The notes under the pieces are model-generated. The model searched no databases. It saw only the letters and a program-made list of their open reading frames with translations, and was not told where the DNA came from. A stretch of DNA of 6,437 bases from Roseiarcus sp043784465 (GTDB lineage: Bacteria > Pseudomonadota > Alphaproteobacteria > Rhizobiales > Beijerinckiaceae): the NCBI GenBank assembly GCA_043784465.1, contig JAYVYJ010000258.1:1-6437 (forward strand), read 5' to 3'. This document shows, in pieces, positions 1-6,242 of this stretch. How positions within the stretch are numbered: position 1 is the first letter of the stretch; every line of letters starts with the position of its first letter. The position numbers and the translations under genes are program-made.

Positions 1-1
1 C

Positions 2-301
2 ACCAACACCCAGGTCAATCTCGCCTGGGCGCTGATGGCGGGCGTCGACATGAGCATCACCAGAAACCTCAAGTTGGAGCTCGGCTACCGTTACCTCAAC
101 TACGGCAGCTTCAAGTCCGGCACTTCGAACTGTCTGGCGGGCGGAGCGTCCAGCGGATCGTTCTCCAGCGCGAATTGCAGCGGCGGCGGCTATCGCATCG
201 CCTCCACCAAACTCTCGTCCAACGACTTCCGCCTCGGCCTGCGCTATTACCTCGACGCGCCGACGCCCGTCCAGGATTTCCCGCTCGTGCGAAAATACTG
301 A
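2..301 (+). CDS. Outer membrane beta-barrel protein (Omp25/porin-like), C-terminal fragment
   Basis: This is the 3' end of a gene that begins before the window; the reading frame is open from base 2 and ends at TGA 299-301, leaving about 99 residues. The sequence shows alternating amphipathic strands typical of small 8-stranded outer-membrane barrels: a strand around LKLELGYRYLNYG, a long Gly/Ser-rich loop holding two cysteines (codons at about 131 and 175), then a final strand around DFRLGLRYYLD. A Pro-rich tail ending in VRKY follows, so the protein ends in an aromatic residue, as many proteins inserted by the Bam complex do. The GYRYLNYG and FRLGLRYYL motifs match the Omp25/Omp31-like barrels abundant in Rhizobiales, whose role is structural or not known in detail. 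The loop cysteines could form a disulfide (inference). The signal peptide lies outside the window. Family assignment is fairly sure; the exact member cannot be named. Confidence 0.8.
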   Translation, partial: TNTQVNLAWALMAGVDMSITRNLKLELGYRYLNYGSFKSGTSNCLAGGASSGSFSSANCSGGGYRIASTKLSSNDFRLGLRYYLDAPTPVQDFPLVRKY

Positions 302-323
302 ACGCGTTCGCACACCTGCCCCG

Positions 324-347
324 AACGGCGCCTCCGGGCGCCGTTTT
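324..347 (+). terminator. Intrinsic terminator of the outer-membrane protein gene
   Basis: A perfect 9-bp stem (AACGGCGCC, 324-332, paired with GGCGCCGTT, 337-345) closes a TCCG tetraloop and runs into a T tract (344-347, then C). It lies 22 bases after the stop codon at 301, the usual position for a Rho-independent terminator. It separates the barrel gene from the transporter gene downstream. Confidence 0.88.
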
Positions 348-415
348 CATTGGCTGATCCCCGTCCGCCGAAGGGTGTCGCGCGCGCGCATCACGCAGAC
401 GAGATCGGCAAAGCG

Positions 416-444
416 TTGCGTCGCAGGTCTTTGGCGTCTATGCC
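416..444 (+). promoter_or_regulatory. Tentative promoter for the DMT transporter
   Basis: TTGCGT (416-421) and TATGCC (439-444) are separated by 17 bases and resemble sigma-70 -35 and -10 boxes. Transcription would then begin near 451, just ahead of the ribosome binding site at 455-459. The -10 box lacks the conserved final T, and no experiment supports the site. It is offered only because position and spacing suit a start codon at 465. Confidence 0.22.
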
Positions 445-454
445 CCCGGCCCCG

Positions 455-459
455 GGAGG
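455..459 (+). promoter_or_regulatory. Ribosome binding site deciding the TTG start of the transporter
   Basis: GGAGG at 455-459 is the only strong Shine-Dalgarno match near the 5' end of the transporter gene. It lies five bases before an in-frame TTG at 465. The other in-frame starts, GTG 375 and ATG 498, have no comparable sequence upstream, so this site favours 465. Confidence 0.55.
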
Positions 460-464
460 ACGCT

Positions 465-1382
465 TTGATCGAGATTGACGCCGCGAGCGCGGCCCCGATG
501 CGTCTGTGGGACCGGCCGCTGTTGCTGCTGTCGCTGACGGCGCTGCTTTGGGCGGGTCATGCGGTGGTCGGCAAGCTCGCGGTCGGCGAGATCGGGCCGA
601 TGACGCTGACGTTCCTGCGCTGGGCCCTCGCCGTTCCACCGATTCTGTTCGCCGCGCGGGGTTCGCTTCGCCGCGATCTTCCCGCGTTGCGCGCGCGCTG
701 GATCTATATCCTCAGCCTCGGCGCACTGGGCTACACAGTTTTCAACGCGCTGTTCTACCTGTCGGCCCATTACACCGGCGCGCTCAACATGGCGCTGATT
801 CAGGCCTGCATCCCAGCGCTGGTGCTGGCGGGGGCGGCGCTCGGCTTCGGCGCACGGCCGACCCTGCCGCAGGCGCTTGGCGCCGTCGCAACGATGGCGG
901 GCGTCATCGTCATCGCCGCGCAGGGCGACTGGCGACGGCTCGCCGGACTCGGCTTCAATTTCGGCGACATGCTGCTGCTGCTTTCGTGCTGCCTCTACGC
1001 TTACTACGCGCTGGCGCTGCGTCAACGCCCGGCGGTCAGCTCCATCAGCTTTCTGGCCGCGATGGCGCTCGCGGCGCTGCTCACCTCCATCCCTCCCTTT
1101 TTATGGGAGGCGACGCATGCGGGGCTGCGCTGGCCCACCGTCAGGGGGTATGAAGTGCTGCTTTACGCTGCGCTGGGCCCAGCGTTCGTTTCGCAGCTTT
1201 GCTTCATGCGCGGCGTCGAACTGATTGGCGCGGGTCGGGCGGGCGTATTCGTCAATCTGGTGCCGATTTTCGGCGCGTTCATGGCCGTGGTTTTTCTGGG
1301 CGAGCCGCTGGCGGCTTATCATCTCTTCGCTCTGACGCTGGTGATCGGCGGCATCGCGCTGGCCCAGCGCGGGCGGCGATGA
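465..1382 (+). CDS. EamA/DMT superfamily permease (drug/metabolite transporter)
   Basis: With a TTG start at 465 the product is 305 residues, the usual size for the ten-helix drug/metabolite transporter family. Hydrophobic segments fall at about residues 17-36, 45-64, 80-99, 107-126, 135-153, 166-184, 194-214, 230-247, 258-278 and 284-300. They form two EamA halves (about 20-152 and 166-302), each a five-helix unit. The second half carries the family hallmark NLVPIFGAFMAVVFLGE (264-280), with the conserved Asn, Pro and terminal GE; the first half has the matching NMALIQACIPAL region. Family members sit in the inner membrane and export or take up amino acids, nucleotides, sugars or other small metabolites; the substrate cannot be read from the sequence. 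The start is uncertain: ATG 498 would give 294 residues and GTG 375 would give 335 with an unlikely Arg-rich, non-hydrophobic extension. It is probably a single-gene transcript. Confidence 0.9.
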   Translation: MIEIDAASAAPMRLWDRPLLLLSLTALLWAGHAVVGKLAVGEIGPMTLTFLRWALAVPPILFAARGSLRRDLPALRARWIYILSLGALGYTVFNALFYLSAHYTGALNMALIQACIPALVLAGAALGFGARPTLPQALGAVATMAGVIVIAAQGDWRRLAGLGFNFGDMLLLLSCCLYAYYALALRQRPAVSSISFLAAMALAALLTSIPPFLWEATHAGLRWPTVRGYEVLLYAALGPAFVSQLCFMRGVELIGAGRAGVFVNLVPIFGAFMAVVFLGEPLAAYHLFALTLVIGGIALAQRGRR

Positions 1383-1391
1383 CACAATAAC

Positions 1392-1420
1392 GTGAACGAC
1401 TTGGGCGCCGGGATGCGCTA
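1392..1420 (+). promoter_or_regulatory. Tentative promoter for the dienelactone hydrolase gene
   Basis: GTGAAC (1392-1397) and GCGCTA (1415-1420) are spaced 17 bases apart, upstream of the AGGGGAG ribosome binding site that precedes ATG 1451. The -10-like box lies inside the decamer GATGCGCTAG (1412-1421), which recurs exactly upstream of glmM (4640-4649). Match to consensus is only fair, so this is a suggestion. Confidence 0.25.
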
Positions 1421-1450
1421 GAGGCGCGCCGACAAAGGGGAGAAAATTAC

Positions 1451-2119
1451 ATGGGCGAGTGGACAAATCTCACGGCCGCGGACGGTTTCGTGCTCAAGGC
1501 CTGGCGCTCGACGCCGCAGGGCGCCCCGAAAGGCGCCGTCGTGGTCATTCAGGAGATTTTCGGCGTCAACCACCACATCCGCTCGGTGACCGATCGCGTC
1601 GCGGAGGCGGGCTATCTCGCCATAGCCCCGGCGGTGTTCGATCGCGTCGAGAAAGACGTCGACTTGACCTACGACCAGGCCGGCATGGGAGCGGGCATGG
1701 GACTCGCGGGCAAGATGGACCGCGAAAAGGCGATGCTCGACATCGCCGCCGCCATCGAAGCCGTCAAGTCGGCGGGCAAGGTCGGGATCACCGGCTTCTG
1801 CATGGGCGGCACTTACGCCTGGGGCGCGGCGGCGACCCTGGCGGGCCTTTCGGCGGCGTCGGGCTATTACGGCGGCGGCATTCTCGGGCTCAAGGATTTG
1901 CAGCCCAAGGTTCCCACCATCCTGCATTTCGGCGAGAAAGACGCACATATCCCCGTCGCGGGCGTGCAAGAACTGGCCAAGAAGCACACCGACGTGCCGG
2001 TCTATATCTATCCCGCCGACCACGGCTTCCATTGCGACGAGCGCGCCAGCTACGACGCTCCGAGCGCCAAGCTGGCCTGGGAGCGCACTCTCGCCCATTT
2101 CGCCAAATATCTGGGATAA
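1451..2119 (+). CDS. Dienelactone hydrolase family protein
   Basis: The product is a 222-residue alpha/beta hydrolase of the dienelactone hydrolase (carboxymethylenebutenolidase-like) family, normally 220-240 residues and cytoplasmic. The catalytic residues known from Pseudomonas ClcD all have counterparts here: Glu35 in VVVIQEIFGVN, the nucleophile Cys117 in GFCMGGT (the G-x-C-x-G-G elbow), Asp164 in HFGEKDAHIP, and His191 in DHGFHCD. Reference enzymes hydrolyse the lactone ring of dienelactones to maleylacetate during chlorocatechol breakdown. Many chromosomal relatives, however, have other or unknown ester/lactone substrates, and no chlorocatechol or ortho-cleavage gene lies nearby. The specific reaction is therefore left open. 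ATG 1451 has a good ribosome binding site (AGGGGAG, spacing 8). No signal peptide is seen. The gene lies 51 bp upstream of apaG on the same strand and may be co-transcribed with it. Confidence 0.92.
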   Translation: MGEWTNLTAADGFVLKAWRSTPQGAPKGAVVVIQEIFGVNHHIRSVTDRVAEAGYLAIAPAVFDRVEKDVDLTYDQAGMGAGMGLAGKMDREKAMLDIAAAIEAVKSAGKVGITGFCMGGTYAWGAAATLAGLSAASGYYGGGILGLKDLQPKVPTILHFGEKDAHIPVAGVQELAKKHTDVPVYIYPADHGFHCDERASYDAPSAKLAWERTLAHFAKYLG

Positions 2120-2127
2120 GCCTGCCG

Positions 2128-2149
2128 GGGTCGGCCTGGAGGCCGACCC
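2128..2149 (+). repeat. Perfect inverted repeat (REP-like hairpin) between the hydrolase gene and apaG
   Basis: GGGTCGGCC (2128-2136) and GGCCGACCC (2141-2149) form a flawless 9-bp GC-rich stem around a TGGA loop, eight bases after the hydrolase stop codon. No T run follows, so it is not a standard intrinsic terminator. It could be a Rho-associated or mRNA-stabilising hairpin, or one copy of a dispersed extragenic palindrome. It is the only copy in this window. The palindrome is plain in the sequence; its role is inferred. Confidence 0.6.
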
Positions 2150-2170
2150 TGCGAACCGGAGAGCGCGAGC

Positions 2171-2563
2171 ATGTATTCTGCGGTGACTCAAAACATTCGC
2201 GTCACCGTGCGCCCGGACTTTTCGGACGAGCGCTCGACGCCCGAGGCGCATCGTTATTTCTGGACTTACGCCGTGGATATCGCCAATCGCGGCGAGCGTA
2301 AGGTTCAATTGCTGAGCCGGCGCTGGATCATCACGGACGCGCTCGGCCACGTCGAAACCGTCGAGGGACCCGGCGTGGTCGGAGAGCAGCCGACGCTCGC
2401 GCCGGGCGAGACGTTTTCCTACGTATCGGGCTGCCCTCTGAAAACGCCCAGCGGATCGATGGAGGGCGCCTATCGGATGATCGACGAGACGGGCGCCCTG
2501 TTCGAGGTCGAGATCCCCGCGTTTTCGCTCGACAGCCCTCACCTGCGTCGGACGCTGAACTAG
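2171..2563 (+). CDS. apaG: ApaG domain protein
   Basis: The gene encodes a 130-residue ApaG protein, close to the 125-130 residues usual for the family. It matches the family core closely: the WTYAVDIANRG strand (31-41), RRWIITDALGH (50-60), then GPGVVGEQPTLAPGE (66-80), and the signature PSGSMEGAYRM (93-103), with the closing strand FEVEIPAFSLDSP (111-123). ApaG adopts a fibronectin-III-like beta sandwich, is soluble, and is often annotated as a Co2+/Mg2+ efflux protein from old genetic data. Its molecular role is not settled, and no enzyme active site is visible. ATG 2171 has GGAGAG at 2158-2163 with a 7-base spacing. It sits downstream of the hydrolase gene. The apaH/ksgA neighbours found in enterobacteria are absent. 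It ends one base before the stop codon of the convergent SPFH gene. Confidence 0.95.
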   Translation: MYSAVTQNIRVTVRPDFSDERSTPEAHRYFWTYAVDIANRGERKVQLLSRRWIITDALGHVETVEGPGVVGEQPTLAPGETFSYVSGCPLKTPSGSMEGAYRMIDETGALFEVEIPAFSLDSPHLRRTLN

Positions 2564-2564
2564 C

Positions 2565-4370
2565 TCACTTCTGCGCGCCCGGCGCCCTCAAAAACGATCC
2601 CAGCACCGCCGCCGGACCCTCCAATCCGCCGCCCGCCACATAAACCTGCGGAAGCTTCAGATTGGCGACGAGTTCGGGATGCTGGGCCAGCAGTTCGAAG
2701 CCGAGCTTGAGCACCTGAAGCTGCAATACGCTGTCCTTGCCGAGTACGTTGGCCTGCGCGGTCTGGCCGGCCGCCTGCTCCTCCAGAAACAGCCGCTCGG
2801 CGTGGCCCTCGGCCTGCCGGCGGTCCTGCGCAAGCTGCGCAGTCTTGACGGCGATCTGCGCGGCGACGAGATCGTTCTGGCGGTCGGCGGTGGCGCGCGC
2901 CTGCTCGGTTTGCTGGCGCTGTTCCTGCGCGGCCTGCTCCTGAATATAGGCCGCGCGCAACTGGCCCGCGAGTTGTTCGCGCTGGCGGGCGAGCAGGAGT
3001 TCGGGCGGGATCGCGCTTTCGCCGAGCCGAATTTCCTTGATGTCGACGCCCGCGCGCTTGCCGTCCGCCTGCGCCCGCTCCAGAATCGCCTGCTCAAGCG
3101 CCGAACGGTTCTCGATGGTGTCGAGCACGCGGGTCGGCCGTGTGATGCGCTTCGTGGAGCCGTCTTGCTGGCGCTCGGGGACCACGATCTCGCCGCCGAA
3201 AACGTTGCGCACGATCGAGCGGATCGAGGGCACGACGATGCGCCGGTCCACAGCGTCCTGCCCGCCGACGGCGGCGACGACGATGGGCGCGTTCTCGGGC
3301 GTGATCTGCACCACCGCGCGCACTTCCTGCGGAATTTCCCAGCCCTCGACTTTGGTGTTGACCGCGTCGCTGGCGGTGTCGGCGGGCACGGGGAAGGCGG
3401 CCGAACGCTCGGACTGCTGGAAATCGCCCTTGGAATCGACCTTGAGGTCGATATATCGGCGCGTGAAGCCGCCCTTGAATTCCAGCGTGGTGACGCGGGT
3501 CGAGACCAGCGTGACGTCGTAAGCGTCGCGGTTCAGATAATAGTCGTTGGGCGGCAACGAAGTCTCCCAGACACCCTTGCAATTGCGCGGCACGAGTTCG
3601 GCGGTGAGGCCGCCGTCGTCGGTGCGCGCCGTGCGCGGCAGGCAATCGGCCCCCTTGACCTGCACGGAGGACCGCACGACGCCGACCGAGCCCGCCGGCA
3701 CGCGCGTGATCGAGGTGTCGAGCGGCGAGGCCTCGCTCGTCAAGCCGCGCAGGTCGTAGATCTCGTCATTGTCGGAGGTGACGTCGCGACCGTTCTTCGT
3801 GTAGCCGATACGCACCTGGAACATTGCGAGATTGAGTGGATAGAAACCCGGTTTGAGGATCGAGAGTTGCAGGCCTTTCTGGCCGCCGTGGGTCAGGAAA
3901 TATTCGGCGTCGAGATATTTTTCTTGCGCTTCGTCCGGCCAGGCCTCCGCCATGATCGTGCCCGTCGCCAGCGCCTCCCCGTCATTGGCGACGACGCGGC
4001 CGTAAAACCCCTGGGGAACGACGACGACAGGCAGCAAATCGACGCGGTTAAGCACGTTGAAGAAGATCGAGACCCGGAAGGTGCCGGGCGGAATGATTTC
4101 GGCCTGAAAACCGGTCTCGCCGCGCGATGCGATCAGATGGCCGGGAGGTAGACTGGCGAGGCCGTAAATCTTGCGCACGACGCCGACCTTGTCGGCGGGA
4201 ATGACGATGAGGCTGGTCGCCAACACCGCGTAGAGCGCGACGAGGCCAAAAACCAGCCGCATCGCGGTCGCTGCGAGCGTCCGCTGGACCCCGGTCAGCG
4301 ACCCCGGCAGAAAACTTGGCCCTGCCAAAAGAAGGACGATGGCGATAACGGCGACAACAAGCAGAATCAT
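2565..4370 (-). CDS. Membrane-anchored SPFH/Band 7 (flotillin-like) protein
   Basis: The product is 601 residues. Two N-terminal hydrophobic segments (about 2-16 and 36-58) anchor it in the inner membrane. A beta-rich region follows (58-340) in which a unit seems to recur: IPADKVGVV (57-65) and VPAGSVGVV (224-232), each followed by a G-x-x-A-E-(I/L)-(I/V)-P segment and an aromatic strand; a third PGFYPLN segment lies near 174-180. The canonical SPFH/prohibitin-homology core spans about 345-460 (RAVVQITPENAP, VPSIRSIVRNVFG, NRSALEQAILERA, GVDIKEIRLGES, IPPELLLARQREQ). Residues 455-545 are rich in Gln, Ala, Arg and Glu, as expected for the flotillin coiled coil. The tail NLKLPQVYVAGGG (570-582) resembles flotillin C-termini. 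Such proteins oligomerise into membrane microdomain scaffolds or quality-control cages; the client is unknown. The start at ATG 4370 precedes both helices; its ribosome binding site is only a G run. The gene is divergent from glmM and convergent with apaG. No partner NfeD-like gene is visible. Confidence 0.9.
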   Translation of the reverse strand: MILLVVAVIAIVLLLAGPSFLPGSLTGVQRTLAATAMRLVFGLVALYAVLATSLIVIPADKVGVVRKIYGLASLPPGHLIASRGETGFQAEIIPPGTFRVSIFFNVLNRVDLLPVVVVPQGFYGRVVANDGEALATGTIMAEAWPDEAQEKYLDAEYFLTHGGQKGLQLSILKPGFYPLNLAMFQVRIGYTKNGRDVTSDNDEIYDLRGLTSEASPLDTSITRVPAGSVGVVRSSVQVKGADCLPRTARTDDGGLTAELVPRNCKGVWETSLPPNDYYLNRDAYDVTLVSTRVTTLEFKGGFTRRYIDLKVDSKGDFQQSERSAAFPVPADTASDAVNTKVEGWEIPQEVRAVVQITPENAPIVVAAVGGQDAVDRRIVVPSIRSIVRNVFGGEIVVPERQQDGSTKRITRPTRVLDTIENRSALEQAILERAQADGKRAGVDIKEIRLGESAIPPELLLARQREQLAGQLRAAYIQEQAAQEQRQQTEQARATADRQNDLVAAQIAVKTAQLAQDRRQAEGHAERLFLEEQAAGQTAQANVLGKDSVLQLQVLKLGFELLAQHPELVANLKLPQVYVAGGGLEGPAAVLGSFLRAPGAQK

Positions 4371-4687
4371 GACGGCCCCCAGACGACTTTCGTCCTAAGT
4401 GAAAATGTAAATGACGTCGCGTCGTGAACGGCGACCTAACGAAGATGCGTCAAATTTTCGGCGCGCGCGCACGCTCCCGCGGTAGAGACGCTGCGGCCCT
4501 CCCTCAACGACCGCGTCGCCGCCGCGTCCCCGGTTTATACGGTCTGGGCGGCGGCGAAATTTTATGATCGCCGGATTTCGGACCGGCCACGGCCGCGGCA
4601 TTAACGACCGTTTGCTTTTTGACGGGATTTTGTGACGCCGATGCGCTAGTCGATATGGCGCCGGACCTTGAGGGAAAGTACCAAGAC
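4371..4687. other. Divergent intergenic region between the SPFH gene and glmM
   Basis: These 317 bases lie between two divergently transcribed genes and must hold both promoters. A TTGACG element is readable toward the SPFH gene (reverse complement of 4448-4453), but no convincing -10 box follows at standard spacing. Toward glmM there is TTGACG at 4619. A small 5-bp hairpin (GACGA/TCGTC, 4382-4394) lies in the SPFH 5' leader. Short frames here, such as the minus-strand one at 4395-4601, show no recognisable protein and lack ribosome binding sites. No RNA gene is seen. Confidence 0.6.
4619..4648 (+). promoter_or_regulatory. Tentative promoter for glmM
   Basis: TTGACG (4619-4624), preceded by a T-rich stretch, and GCGCTA (4643-4648) are separated by 18 bases, about 40 bases before the glmM start at 4688. 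The -35 box is a near-perfect sigma-70 match; the -10 box is weak but lies in the same decamer, GATGCGCTAG, found upstream of the hydrolase gene. If correct, it rules out any glmM start before about 4655. Confidence 0.4.
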
Positions 4688-6031
4688 ATGGGTCGCAAAT
4701 ATTTCGGCACCGACGGCATTCGCGGGCGCGCCAACGCCAAACTCACCGCCGAACTCGCGCTGAAGGTCGGCCAGGCGGCCGGACTGGTGTTCCAGCGCGG
4801 CGACCATCGCCACCGCGTCGTCATCGGCAAAGACACAAGGCTTTCGAGCTACATGATCGAATACGCGATGGTCGGCGGCTTCACATCCGTGGGCATGGAC
4901 GTGCTGCTGCTCGGCCCCGTGCCCACCCCCGCCGTCGCCATGCTGACGCGTTCGATGCGCTGCGATCTCGGCGTGATGATCTCGGCCAGCCATAACCTCT
5001 ACGAGGACAACGGAATAAAGCTTTTCGGCCCCGACGGCTTCAAGCTCTCCGACGAGATAGAGAAGCGGATCGAGGAGCTGATGGATTCCGACCTCAGCGC
5101 GCAATACGCCCGTTCGCCCGATATGGGCCGCGCCCGGCGCGTCGACGACGTCGTGGCGCGCTATATCGAATATGCCAAGCGCACGCTGCCGCGCGACGTG
5201 TCGCTGGACGGGCTGCGGATCGTCGTCGATTGCGCCAACGGCGCGGCTTACAAGGCCGCGCCCGAGGCTTTGTGGGAACTGGGCGCCGAGGTCATCAAGA
5301 TCGGCGTCGAACCCAACGGGATCAACATCAACGACGGCGTCGGCTCCACCTCCCCCGACCAGCTCGCCCGCAAGGTGCGCGAGATGCGCGCCGATGTCGG
5401 CGTGGCGCTCGACGGCGACGCCGACCGGGTGATCGTTATCGACGAAAAGGGCCACGTGATCGACGGCGACCAGATTCTCGCCGTCGTCGCCGAAAGCTGG
5501 AAGGCCGACGGGCGTCTGTCCAAGCCCGGCGTCGTCGCCACCGTCATGTCCAATCTGGGTCTTGAGCGGCATCTGCGCGGCGTCGGCCTCGCGCTGGAAC
5601 GCACGGCGGTCGGCGACCGCTACGTTCTCGAACGCATGGTCGAGAAAGGTTACAATGTGGGGGGCGAGCAGTCGGGCCACATGATTCTGACCGATTACTC
5701 GACGACCGGCGACGGCCTCGTCGCGGCCATGCAAGTGCTGGCGACGATCAAGCGCCAAGGCAAGCCCGCCAGCGAAGTGTGCCGCCGCTTCGAGCCGCTG
5801 CCGCAACTTCTGCGCAACGTGCGGTTCAACGGCGGCCGGCCGCTGGAATCGGACAATGTCGTACGCACGATCCTGGCGGCGGAGGCCCGGTTGGGCGCCG
5901 CCGGCCGCCTTGTGATCCGCGCTTCGGGCACGGAGCCGGTGATCCGCGTGATGGCGGAGGCGGAGGATTCCGTGCTGGTCGATACGTTGGTAGCCGAAAT
6001 CTGCGAGGCGGTGCGCAAGGCGGCCGCCTGA
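4688..6031 (+). CDS. glmM: Phosphoglucosamine mutase
   Basis: GlmM interconverts glucosamine-6-phosphate and glucosamine-1-phosphate in the cytoplasm. It is the second step toward UDP-N-acetylglucosamine, hence peptidoglycan and lipid A, and is normally essential. The 447-residue product has the family's usual length and all four functional regions: N-terminal RKYFGTDGIRGR (3-14), the phosphoserine loop ISASHN with Ser101, the Mg2+ loop DGDADR (242-247), the sugar-recognition loop GGEQSGH (325-331, Glu327 and Ser329), and the phosphate-binding loop RASGTEPVIR (411-420). The residue after ISASHN is Leu, where most relatives have Pro, followed by a normal YEDNGIK. ATG 4688 is chosen because homologues begin at M-x-RKYFGTDGIRG. 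The frame is open further upstream (ATG 4655 and beyond), but that part overlaps the candidate promoter. The ribosome binding site GAGGGA (4670-4675) is rather distant, at 12 bases. In many Rhizobiales glmM follows ftsH; here a divergent SPFH gene precedes it. Confidence 0.97.
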   Translation: MGRKYFGTDGIRGRANAKLTAELALKVGQAAGLVFQRGDHRHRVVIGKDTRLSSYMIEYAMVGGFTSVGMDVLLLGPVPTPAVAMLTRSMRCDLGVMISASHNLYEDNGIKLFGPDGFKLSDEIEKRIEELMDSDLSAQYARSPDMGRARRVDDVVARYIEYAKRTLPRDVSLDGLRIVVDCANGAAYKAAPEALWELGAEVIKIGVEPNGININDGVGSTSPDQLARKVREMRADVGVALDGDADRVIVIDEKGHVIDGDQILAVVAESWKADGRLSKPGVVATVMSNLGLERHLRGVGLALERTAVGDRYVLERMVEKGYNVGGEQSGHMILTDYSTTGDGLVAAMQVLATIKRQGKPASEVCRRFEPLPQLLRNVRFNGGRPLESDNVVRTILAAEARLGAAGRLVIRASGTEPVIRVMAEAEDSVLVDTLVAEICEAVRKAAA

Positions 6032-6222
6032 GAGATATCCTACATTCCGGCTATTCGTCGCAAGCGGGCGTCCACCCCCCCCTGCCAGCCGCCGAGAACG
6101 TTGAGCCGGACGCCGAAATGCGGGGCCGTAGCTCGCGGATGCCAACGAAACTGGCGCGAAGCCTGCGAAAAAGGCGCCGGGATAACGTTCTGGGCTTGGC
6201 GCCGGCAATTCCCGCGCTAAGC
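6032..6222. other. Non-coding stretch downstream of glmM
   Basis: No gene is recognised between the glmM stop and the leader region near 6224. There is a run of eight C (6075-6082). An 8-bp direct repeat, GGCGCCGG, occurs at 6173-6180 and 6198-6205; because GGCGCC is self-complementary the two copies could also pair as a 6-bp stem. No T tract follows either one, so no intrinsic terminator for glmM is evident. Frames crossing the region continue from glmM shadow frames and carry no recognisable domain. Confidence 0.5.
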
Positions 6223-6228
6223 TATGAT
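6223..6228 (+). promoter_or_regulatory. Tentative -10 box of the mini-gene
   Basis: TATGAT matches the -10 consensus at five of six positions and would place transcription start near 6234, some 25 bases ahead of the GTG at 6259. The best -35-like hexamer, TTGGCG (6196-6201), is 21 bases upstream, longer than normal, so a promoter here is only suggested. The resulting transcript would begin almost directly with the 16S-complementary segment. Confidence 0.3.
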
Positions 6229-6242
6229 CGTCGTCAACAACC

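Noticed and set aside
1418..2542. 374-codon minus-strand frame spanning the hydrolase gene and apaG
   Set aside because: It lies antisense to two recognised genes and crosses their intergenic hairpin; no domain is recognisable.
2679..4151. 490-codon open frame on the plus strand opposite the SPFH gene
   Set aside because: It is the complement of a high-GC coding sequence; its translation is Arg/Asp/Leu-rich without any known domain, while the minus strand has a clear SPFH protein.
4395..4601. 68-codon minus-strand frame in the SPFH-glmM intergenic region
   Set aside because: Arg-rich, no ribosome binding site, no recognisable domain, and it sits where promoters are expected.
6075..6082. Run of eight C as a phase-variation tract
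   Set aside because: It lies in non-coding sequence after glmM and is not placed to switch a gene or promoter that I can identify.
6173..6205. Pair of GGCGCC sites as a glmM terminator
   Set aside because: Six-base stem with a 17-19-base loop and no T tract; better described as a short direct repeat.
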